Of a DNA stretch of 64,000 bases, positions 57,043 through 64,000 are shown one piece after another. The stretch spans positions 1-64,000 of the forward strand of contig JALKBU010000118.1 in the NCBI GenBank assembly GCA_023091735.1, in the 5' to 3' direction. Origin of the DNA: Trichomonas tenax (Eukaryota > Parabasalia > Trichomonadida > Trichomonadidae). Each line of letters begins with the position of its first letter. The stretch's first letter is position 1. The notes below the pieces were generated by a model. The model was not told the origin of the DNA. It did not search any database and saw only the letters and a program-made list of their open reading frames with translations. The translations under genes were made by a program, and so were the position numbers.

Positions 57043-58033
57043 TGTGAAGTTACAGTATTAATAGTTAGTCTAGTTATCGAAGTAATCAATCAATAAATCA
57101 TTCATTGAATAAATATTTTGATCAACACTGAATTGCCAGGCTGATATGATATCATCCACATGGATGAAGAGACTCGATTGGAAATGATAAATCAGTGAAA
57201 AAATGGTAATAAAAACAAAATTCAAAATCAGCATTCGAGGATGTCACTTTTCGAAAAATCTTCTTTGACCTTAAAAATTGAATTGCATTGAACTAACGTA
57301 CTTTTGGGGGTAAAAATTGATAATCTGCATATATGTTATTATATAGTATTTCATAAAAATTTTCGTTTGAAAAAATGAATTTTTTCTGAGGGATTTCAAT
57401 CTCCCAAACCATTATATTTTGGTATTAAATTATATACTTATTTGAATTATTTCAATAAAACTTTAATAATGAAATTGACAATAAAATATATCGTGAATTC
57501 ATTTATTGTCATTAAATAAAACTATAAAAAGCAAAACCGTTGAACCAGGAAAATATCGGAAATAAACCTTTGATATTTTTCAATTTTAACTTTATAAATA
57601 GGCTTTACATATAATGCATGTTGTATATTTTATGATATTTTGAATTTTTATTTTCACAGTTTTCGAGCATAAATAAGTTAAAATTATGATCCCTTATCAA
57701 ATTCGGACCTTTTTCTGCATTTTTCGCTTTTTTACCTTAAAATTTTTACAGTAAAAGATGTAACACTGGAATCTGTATTACACCAATAAAGCTTTGGCTT
57801 TAGAACTCTTATATTTGCCAAATTTTGTTCAATACTGTGACTCGATAAATACATTCACATTCCCATGCTATATGGGAATCACGTTGTGAACTTTGAAATT
57901 GTTGTAAGGTTTATGAAATTCATTTCGAATTGTTCTATTTTGTTATCGAAATAGAATCTTTATCTTGACACAACCATTTTTAGCCATTTTAAAGTCTGTT
58001 CTACTTAATAAAATGGCACGTTTTTCATAAATT
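57043..58033. other. Intergenic, nothing identified
   Basis: About 1 kb of very AT-rich sequence. ATGTCACTTTTCG at 57241 is the only element-like word. No ORF, hairpin or RNA gene was recognised. Confidence 0.4.
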
Positions 58034-58420
58034 ATCATGAATCAATTGATTTTAATCATGGATAACTTGTAATAGAAATATAAAAAGTTCATCAATAACT
58101 TCCAAAACAGCAGGGTTCTATGTGTGCTAATGCCCAAAATGACTTAACTTCGAAAAATCATGAATTGATATTTCAACATTGATTTCCTTTATTAAGAATA
58201 TAAAAAGTTCACCAATGAGTTCCACAACAACATGATCCTATGTGTGCTAATGCCCAAAATTATTTGACATTAAAAAATCATGTAATTCATTTTTATCATT
58301 GATAACTTGTAATAGAAATATAAATATTTCATCACAGAGTTCCAAAAAAAAACAGAATACTATGTGCGCTAATGCCCAAAATGATTTTGCATCAATAAAA
58401 TCATGAAATTCATTTCGCTC
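58034..58420. repeat. Minisatellite of about 120 bp, roughly 3.3 copies
   Basis: The unit includes GTAATAGAAATATAAAAAGT, then CTATGTGTGCTAATGCCCAA, then AAAATCATGAATT. The phrase TGCTAATGCCCAAAAT recurs at about 58126, 58246 and 58367, a period of about 120 bases. The copies are about 80-85 percent alike, so the array is not freshly amplified. It lies in the 3' spacer of the Sfi1-like gene. A short minus-strand frame through it is incidental. Confidence 0.8.
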
Positions 58421-58618
58421 AAAATCAAAGAAATGCAATCAATAAAATAGATCATCTATAGCCTCAAGTTTCATAATTCTCGATAGATTAACTACAATCG
58501 ATTGCAGATTTTTGTTTCTATTCAGTTTTTCATTGATTATAAAATAAGAAGAATGAATTAATAAAAAAAAAAAAACAATATAGATTTAATATATATATAT
58601 ATATATAAAATAACAATA

Positions 58619-61090
58619 TCATTTCTTGGAATAACGCGGTGGCTTTGAAGGTGTTGAAGCAAAAGATGGAGCTCTGACTCTGTATCCTGGGGGCTTTGGT
58701 GTTTGAACTCTTTCCGCCTTTTGCTCTCGAACTTCTTTGTTTGGTGTTCTCGCACGAATGTCTGGTGATAGATTCTTGATCGTCTTTGAAAGCTTATCGA
58801 TCTCGTTTTCAACTGTGAAAACTTGTTTCACAGGTGTCTTAACTTCTTTGGTTGGTCTCTTTGCATTGATGACAAGATCCTTCTGAAGTGGTTTTCTGTC
58901 GATTGTCGATGGCTTTCTGACTCTCTTCGTTAATTCGTCCATCGTTCGTTCTCTGTCTTCTTGCAGGATCTTCAAGTTCTGACACTTTGCAGTAACATCG
59001 AGTGCCCTTTTCAGTGCATCAACGGAGACCTTGAAGTCCTCAAAAACGACAACATCGCCATCAATAGGCTGAATCCAATCGTTATTTGCGAACAAAGTAA
59101 CTTCACTCAATGTCCTGAATTCAGGAATATAACTGTTGTATATTTCAGCAAACGAGTGAGCGTTTATTGCTGTAAGAAGAGAGTTGTCTTTATGAAGCTT
59201 CCATAGCAATCTCGATCTCAAAATCTTTGCATTGTTCAAAGCTTGTTCACGTAATTCATCTTCACGGCGAAGTTTCTCGAACTTAACAGGTTCAACAAAA
59301 CTGTTCGAAGTGTCGAAAACATCGAATCCAATCTTTTTGTGGATCGCGAGGAGAAGCATCCTTGCAAGAGGATTCAGTTTGACATCATCTGAACTTTCTT
59401 CATTGCCAACTTTCATGGACATATTTTTTCCGCGATTCGCCAAATTTTGAGCATTCAAAGAAAGCTCGAGAGATATTCCAATGCCGCTTGGGAAGAGATT
59501 CTCTCCTTCGTCAGGACTCCTGAGCATCGTGAGACTTCCAAAAGCAAGTTCTGTGTCGTGAGAAATCTGGTTGTGGAAAGCAACGAAATTCCTGAATGCC
59601 TTTCTTCGCTTGATTATGTTGACCCAGAGCTTGAATGCGAGCGCATTGAAAGCAAGGTCGAACTGCCCTGTGATCAAGAAGATGAACATGTAAGCTTGTA
59701 ATGGCTTCTGTTGGATGCTGAGCATTGTCGTAAGATATTTGAACTTCCTGCGTCTCGTGAACAAAGACCAGCCTCTGAGTGCGCGTGCGAGTGTGAATTT
59801 GACTTTGCCTCTTCTCAAGAGCGCGTCAATCGAACGAAAGTATGAATGCTTGAATGTGCGATCATACCATCTCCTGATAAACTCGCGAATGTAATTTCTC
59901 TTCTTCCTTCTCTCGTTGGAAAACTCGATCCACGTGATGAGCGTGTTTTTGAGTATTTCTGTGTTAACTTTCGCTTGGTGTCTCGGGAGGAGTGTGTTGA
60001 TCTTGTGTTGAAGCTTCCTGTTGGCAATGAGAGCTTTGATCGAGCGACGAATGACATTCTTGCGATAATGAACTGTTGCTTTGTATTGAATTTGTCGAAC
60101 TTGATTGTACTTGTTTTGCGTCGAAAGCCACGTTGGAATAGTGTCATGATCATAGACAATGATCACTGGGACCTTAACTATGTCCACTGAATCTCTGATC
60201 TTGAAATACTGATGAAGATTGAACCATAATTTGAAACAAAGAAACGCGGACTCGAATTTGAGCATTTTGTTATTCATTGACTCAGCAAATATCAACGCTG
60301 TTTTCTGAATGCGTTTTCGATGTGCGATAAGATTCCAAAGTCTGAAAATATAAATTAAAGTGCCTTTATTGCATGCAAATAGCATGGAATAGAGCATCTT
60401 GTGTGTGAACGCTTCAGGAATGAAGAGTTGGCCACTTGTGTAAAAATATCTGAAATTTGATATCTGTCGGTCTTTAATAATGAAGTGGACCTGTGGAAGA
60501 AACTCTATAAACTGATCATAAACTCTATGCAATCGTAAAACGTTCTTAAGTCCAAACATTTTCCATAAAATCAAACATAATCTCATTATTCTTCTGTGTT
60601 GTGTTAATCTCAACCTTATGAATGTTTTATAGTGTTTTCTCGATCTGGATCTTCTAAATGCGTTCTGAATGATCGTAGCTTGTGTTTCTTGTGCTTTTTC
60701 AGCAACAAAATTGCGAATGTAATTCTGTGCAAGTAAATTCGACTCTTCTTTTGTGATGTTGTGTGATGGGTCAAGAAGTTGCACTGATTTGAGCAAAGGT
60801 CTTGCGATTAATCCGTTTGGATTTTTTGTTGTCGAGATAAATTCTTGCAAAGTCATCATAGGACGCGCAGTTTGTGGCGTCTGTTGCTGTGCCGCGTTCA
60901 TTTTTTGACTATTTCTGTTAATTGTCGATCTATATGATGGACGAGGCGTAAAACAGCCATTTCGGACCTCATTTTTGTCCCTTTTGGAGTCTCTCGAACG
61001 CGGAGAAGTCGACGGAACCTCAACTTCGAGTGGAGGGATTTGCCTCAGCGACTTTCTGTGATTCGTTTGTATTTTTTGATTGCTTTTCAT
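58619..61090 (-). CDS. Sfi1-like centrin-binding repeat protein
   Basis: The protein has 823 residues from ATG 61090 (MKSNQKIQTN); the frame extends further upstream only from a TTG. The N-terminus is basic and disordered with Ser/Pro sites. From about residue 130 an IQ-like motif (QATIIQNAFRRSRSRKHYK) is followed by many W-x-x-hydrophobic helices about 35 residues apart. Examples are LRLCLILWKMFGLKNVLRL, LIYIFRLWNLIAHRKR, LKNTLITWIEFSNERRKK and LARALRGWSLFTRRRK. This matches the Sfi1 repeat, which binds centrin along a single helix in fibres of the basal body and spindle pole. A basic low-complexity tail with TPKPP motifs ends it. A role in the trichomonad rootlet apparatus is inferred. Confidence 0.65.
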   Translation of the reverse strand: MKSNQKIQTNHRKSLRQIPPLEVEVPSTSPRSRDSKRDKNEVRNGCFTPRPSYRSTINRNSQKMNAAQQQTPQTARPMMTLQEFISTTKNPNGLIARPLLKSVQLLDPSHNITKEESNLLAQNYIRNFVAEKAQETQATIIQNAFRRSRSRKHYKTFIRLRLTQHRRIMRLCLILWKMFGLKNVLRLHRVYDQFIEFLPQVHFIIKDRQISNFRYFYTSGQLFIPEAFTHKMLYSMLFACNKGTLIYIFRLWNLIAHRKRIQKTALIFAESMNNKMLKFESAFLCFKLWFNLHQYFKIRDSVDIVKVPVIIVYDHDTIPTWLSTQNKYNQVRQIQYKATVHYRKNVIRRSIKALIANRKLQHKINTLLPRHQAKVNTEILKNTLITWIEFSNERRKKRNYIREFIRRWYDRTFKHSYFRSIDALLRRGKVKFTLARALRGWSLFTRRRKFKYLTTMLSIQQKPLQAYMFIFLITGQFDLAFNALAFKLWVNIIKRRKAFRNFVAFHNQISHDTELAFGSLTMLRSPDEGENLFPSGIGISLELSLNAQNLANRGKNMSMKVGNEESSDDVKLNPLARMLLLAIHKKIGFDVFDTSNSFVEPVKFEKLRREDELREQALNNAKILRSRLLWKLHKDNSLLTAINAHSFAEIYNSYIPEFRTLSEVTLFANNDWIQPIDGDVVVFEDFKVSVDALKRALDVTAKCQNLKILQEDRERTMDELTKRVRKPSTIDRKPLQKDLVINAKRPTKEVKTPVKQVFTVENEIDKLSKTIKNLSPDIRARTPNKEVREQKAERVQTPKPPGYRVRAPSFASTPSKPPRYSKK

Positions 61091-61455
61091 TGTTTTCGCT
61101 TCACTCCATGTATTCGGGTTCCGTTTCTCGAATAAAAATATGGGTTGGTAAACAAAATTGTTAGAATCAAAAATAACCTTATTCGTGGCGCAAAAACTCT
61201 TCAAATCTCTTCAGGCTGCAACAGAACGATAAAGTTCTTTTGTTGAAAATTTGAAAAAAAATCAATACTATTCAGCATTTACGAAAAACTCTTTATTACA
61301 GAAGTAGTTATATATTGGTGCAGCCGCTGAAAAAATAAAAATGACTTTTTTGGTTCATTTTTGATGAAAAATCGACTCAAAATCAATGAAAACAGACCAA
61401 TTTTGAAATAAGTGACTCTTCGAAAAAGAAGCATTTTTGAGAAATTTCATGGGAA
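61091..61455. other. Intergenic, nothing identified
   Basis: Upstream flank of the Sfi1-like gene, AT-rich, without a recognised promoter word. An upstream extension of the frame to 61204 lacks an ATG. Confidence 0.4.
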
Positions 61456-61776
61456 AATCAAGCTTATTCACTCAAGATCAACAGCGATGATGACAAAACA
61501 AACAAGATCGTTGGAAGAGATTCACTTATCTCTGATACGATCTAGAAGATCGATGTGAAGTTCTTCCATCCTGAAGGCCATGTTATGTACATCATCAATT
61601 TTATATCGCCAAACATTTATTACTTGGCAAACATCGATAACAGCGCTGTTATTAACTTCCAGTTGCAGTCATTCTCAGCAAAAAGTGATGATAAAATATT
61701 TTTTGACAAATATTTTGACAAAATAATTTTGACCTTTTCCATAGCAGAAATAAAAAGTAAATATGAAAAAATATAG
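61456..61776 (+). pseudogene. Decayed fragment of unidentified protein
   Basis: One frame reads ENQAYSLKINSDDDKTNKIV, then GRDSLISDTI, a TAG at 61543-61545, then KIDVKFFHPEGHVMYIINFI and on to a stop at 61776. The continuity across the stop shows a former coding sequence. The strand pattern suggests a beta-rich domain. It has no start and no recognised family, and it runs straight into the Ras-like fragment in another frame. Confidence 0.45.
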
Positions 61777-61937
61777 GAACAATTTTAATCGGTGCTAGTG
61801 CCGTCGGCAAATCTAGGCTCACTATTCAGTTCGTTCAGTTCATCGCCGATTACGACCCTAGGATCGAAGACGCTGACAAGAGGCCAATAAACGTTGATGG
61901 CGAAAGCGTTCAATTTGAACAAAAATGTGACATTTGA
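61773..61937 (+). pseudogene. Truncated Ras-family GTPase, N-terminal third only
   Basis: The frame reads GTILIGASAVGKSRLTIQFV, then a stretch with YDPRIEDADKRPINVDGES, then a stop at 61935-61937. GASAVGKS stands where Ras proteins have the P-loop GAGGVGKS, and YDPRIED matches the effector loop YDPTIED. The threonine of switch I that binds magnesium is R here. The start codon position holds ATA in place of ATG. Everything after switch I, including the DTAG and NKxD motifs, is absent. It is a dead fragment, probably the remnant of a retro-copied or duplicated Ras gene. Confidence 0.75.
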
Positions 61938-61952
61938 TCTCACTTTTAGCAA

Positions 61953-62339
61953 ATGGGTAACTTGTGTACGTGCTGTGATCCATGCCGTGATGGCCTTCGC
62001 CAAGATTTCGAACCTAAAAAGTTCATATCGATCCCCCATGGCTCTAAAACCGATACTGTCGAAGTGGATTTCCATAACTTTACAGTGGCCAGTGCAACAA
62101 AGCTTCTTCATGATCTCCTCGACCGATACAAAGATGCAGGATATCATCCGGAGGTTAAGTACATCAATTTGATCGTCGGAGCAGGCAATCACTGCGAAGA
62201 TGGTGCAAAGGGAAGAAAGATCCATCCAATGGTTTACGAAGAGACAAAGAATCACTACCCGATGTATTCTCTCAAGGATCACGATAAGAATCCAGGTATC
62301 GTCGTTGTAACCAGAACAAATATTGCAGAAACACCATAA
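61953..62339 (+). CDS. Smr-domain protein with N-terminal lipidation motif
   Basis: The protein has 128 residues. The start MGNLCTCCDPCRDG offers Gly2 for N-myristoylation and four nearby cysteines for palmitoylation, so it is probably membrane-bound. The rest is an Smr domain: VEVDFHNFTVASATKLLHDL replaces the DLHG motif with DFHN, and YINLIVGAGNHCEDGAKGRK corresponds to the GKG-x-HS-x-G nuclease loop with changes (GAGNH). PGIVVVTRTN is the final strand. The initiator TCACTTTTAGCAAATG is excellent and overlaps the last codons of the dead Ras fragment. Smr proteins without linked domains are usually RNA or DNA nickases. Membrane attachment of one would be unusual. Changes in the motifs leave activity uncertain. 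Confidence 0.75.
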   Translation: MGNLCTCCDPCRDGLRQDFEPKKFISIPHGSKTDTVEVDFHNFTVASATKLLHDLLDRYKDAGYHPEVKYINLIVGAGNHCEDGAKGRKIHPMVYEETKNHYPMYSLKDHDKNPGIVVVTRTNIAETP

Positions 62340-62675
62340 ATAAAGATAGATAATGTTCGTTGATAAACCATAGATATTATTATTTGCAGTGTTACTTCAT
62401 GTATTTCTATGATTTGATTCATAGCAATAAATTTTCCAAAACAAAATACCGTTTCTTCTCAGAACACACCAAAATGCGGAAATTAAATTCAAAATACATC
62501 AGTAAACTTTGGACATATCATAAAAATTAAAATTCCAAAGCAATCTTTCAGCATATTTAATTGAATCTAATTACGTATCAATATTATTGCTCATGTTGAA
62601 TGTTATCGTCAATGAGCAAATACTTTATATCATTCATTGACAAAATCTTTTTTTTCACATAATTCTAGGCTTCCG

Positions 62676-62704
62676 CCCCACCCACGGACACCCCGCCAGC
62701 CCCC
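62676..62704 (-). promoter_or_regulatory. G-quadruplex-forming motif
   Basis: Read on the minus strand, runs of 5, 4, 3 and 4 guanines are separated by loops of 5, 7 and 1 bases (GGGGGCTGGCGGGG, TGTCCGT, GGG, T, GGGG). This fits the canonical quadruplex rule. The patch is extremely GC-rich in a spacer that is otherwise over 70 percent AT. A perfect CCCAGCTGGG palindrome adjoins it at 62702-62711. It lies 275 bases upstream of METAP2. The rest of 62340-62978 holds no gene; TTTGACA and GTGTAAATAA words near 62740-62770 resemble the promoter word. Confidence 0.7.
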
Positions 62705-62978
62705 AGCTGGGATAGACCATGAGGATTAAAAAATTTGACAAATAAATAAAATTTCATGTCGTGTAAATAATACAAAAATTTTCATCCTGTCAAATAAAAA
62801 TTGCATGGGTCCGATTTCCTATGTTAATCGGAAACTGTTCCCCTTCTATAACATCAAAATCTAATTGCATACCACCAAAAACATCAGGAAAATAAATAGG
62901 AAAGCGATCAAAAATTTTTAGGGGATCAATTTTTTATGATGTTTACTTCGTCACCTTTTTATTTAAATTTTCATTGAA

Positions 62979-64000
62979 ATGTCTAAGAAAGGGGCAGCAG
63001 CACCAGTCAACGAGGACGAGGAAGCAGAGCAGCTAGCGTTCCTTCTTGCCGCCGCTAAGGCTAAGAAGGCCGCTGGTCCAGCCAAAGAGGCTAAAGTTGA
63101 GAAAAATCCATTAGCCTTTGAGTGCCCAGGACTTCCGGCAGCACCAAAGGAGGAAAATCCAGCAAGAGATTGGCCAGCTGTCGAAGTTTACGAGTACAAC
63201 GAGCATAATGGCTATCGTGGAACAGATAAAGAGCTCGCTGAGGTGGAGCGTATTCAGTACGCACAGTCAATCCTTCCAGATCTCCGTGAGGGAGCTGAAA
63301 TTCACCGCCGTGTTCGCCAATGGGCCATGGAGAATGTTATCAAGCCAGGCGTAAAGCTTTACGATATCTGTGGCCAAATCGAGGAGGCTGTCCGTAGGCT
63401 CTCCGGTTACACACCAGTTTTCCGTGGTCTCGCCTTCCCATGCGGCTGCTCAATCAACAATTGCGCAGCGCACTACACGCCAGTCTCACCAATGGACCAG
63501 CGCGTACTTGGAAAGTCTGATGTCATGAAAATTGACTTCGGTGTCGCCATCAATGGTAACATCATCGATTCTGCCTTCACTGTTTGCTTTGATCCAAAGT
63601 TCGACCCACTTCTCGAGGCTGCTAAGACAGCTACAAACACAGGTGTCAAGCTTGCTGGTATTGATGCCCGTATGAACGAGATTGGTGATGCTATTCAGGA
63701 AGTCTTCGATGCTGCATCAATTGATATCGATGGCAAGCACTACGATATCAAGCCAATCTCCAACCTTAGTGGACACAGCCTTGCTCCTTACACAGTTCAC
63801 GCTGGTAAGTCAATCCCAATCGCTAAGGGTGGTTCACAGGAGAGGATGGAAGAAGGTGAACTGTTCGCCTGCGAGACATTCGGCTCAACAGGTAAGGGTC
63901 TCGTTCACAACGACGGTGACAACGTTAGCCACTTCATGGTCTCTAGAAACCCACCAACACCAAGAACACCACAGGCCCGCAAGCTCCTTAAGACCCTCCA
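62979..64000 (+). CDS. METAP2: Methionine aminopeptidase 2 (partial, runs off the window)
   Basis: The first 340 residues are present. The enzyme removes the initiator methionine from nascent proteins using two metal ions. A short acidic and Ala/Lys-rich N-terminus (1-45) replaces the long lysine/glutamate tracts of animal METAP2. The catalytic domain follows: GCSINNCAAHYTP has the substrate histidine (H165), KIDFG gives D186 and IIDSAF gives D197. SGHSLAPYTVHAGK holds H266 and ACETFGSTGKG holds E299, so four of the five metal ligands are visible and the last glutamate lies beyond the window. The 60-residue insert typical of type 2 enzymes begins about residue 310. The initiator TTTTCATTGAAATG overlaps the start. 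Strong C-ending codon bias. Confidence 0.96.
   Translation, partial: MSKKGAAAPVNEDEEAEQLAFLLAAAKAKKAAGPAKEAKVEKNPLAFECPGLPAAPKEENPARDWPAVEVYEYNEHNGYRGTDKELAEVERIQYAQSILPDLREGAEIHRRVRQWAMENVIKPGVKLYDICGQIEEAVRRLSGYTPVFRGLAFPCGCSINNCAAHYTPVSPMDQRVLGKSDVMKIDFGVAINGNIIDSAFTVCFDPKFDPLLEAAKTATNTGVKLAGIDARMNEIGDAIQEVFDAASIDIDGKHYDIKPISNLSGHSLAPYTVHAGKSIPIAKGGSQERMEEGELFACETFGSTGKGLVHNDGDNVSHFMVSRNPPTPRTPQARKLLKTL

Noticed and set aside
61091..61204. N-terminal extension of the Sfi1-like gene
   Set aside because: The extended frame begins at a TTG and has no ATG before 61090.
1..64000. CRISPR array or bacterial operon structure
   Set aside because: There are no direct repeats with regular spacers and no ribosome-binding sites, and the genes are clearly eukaryotic.
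1..64000. tRNA and rRNA genes
   Set aside because: I scanned for T-arm GGTTCGAATCC-like boxes and conserved rRNA blocks and saw no convincing case; a covariance search would be decisive.
1..64000. Spliceosomal introns of trichomonad type
   Set aside because: No GTATGT donor paired with an ACTAACACACAG acceptor was seen, and the main genes are continuous frames.

Overview
The window looks like nuclear DNA of a parabasalid flagellate, most likely Trichomonas vaginalis or a close trichomonad. The evidence is AT-rich spacers around compact intronless genes, TCA-type initiator sequences within about 20 bases of many start codons (TTCATTAATG before the pyrophosphatase, TTTTCATTGAAATG before methionine aminopeptidase 2, TCACTTTTAGCAAATG before an Smr protein, TTATCAAAA before others), decayed DUF3447/ankyrin genes, transposase wreckage and a Pmp-like surface protein. 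The species is inferred, not proven. A second recurring upstream word, TTTACATGTCA in either orientation, often stands in phased arrays and looks like a promoter element.

Layout. 1-8.9 kb: a broken ankyrin gene, the rRNA methyltransferase NOP2, a second broken ankyrin gene on the other strand with a transposon at its 3' side, a TMEM18 homologue, and a broken gene of transposase-like aspect. 8.9-19.2 kb: an importin-beta/exportin-like gene, an IQ/coiled-coil gene, a transposase graveyard, a small ankyrin protein, a UAS-UBX protein and a coiled-coil gene. 19.2-21.3 kb: a mobile-element cluster with a TTAA-flanked element, two snapback repeats and two elements with 17-19 bp flanking duplications. 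22-30 kb: inorganic pyrophosphatase, a chromo-like protein, a CFA20-domain protein, CUE-Smr and membrane RING proteins, then a 2 kb spacer with strong palindromes and a possible structured RNA. 30.8-36 kb: Spt6 and a bromodomain-NET protein, convergent. 36.8-49 kb: a PH-like protein, a Pmp-like membrane protein, a Spc24-like coiled coil, a TBC Rab-GAP and a short VPS13-like protein. 49-64 kb: a lysine-rich protein, two ARM/HEAT proteins flanking CNOT11, a broken glycosyltransferase, a minisatellite, an Sfi1-like protein, a Ras-GTPase fragment, an acylated Smr protein, a G-quadruplex motif and the 5' part of METAP2.

The genes are mostly single-copy housekeeping genes (ribosome biogenesis, transcription elongation, mRNA decay, nuclear transport, membrane contact sites, cytoskeleton) scattered on both strands; there is no operon-like logic. 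The most unusual signal is a family of short inverted-repeat elements with TG...CA ends, subterminal AAAAGTGAC and TTACATGTCA words, and 17-19 bp direct repeats at their borders. Such long duplications do not fit the cut-and-paste DNA transposon superfamilies I know, and the ends carry the same word that marks host promoters.
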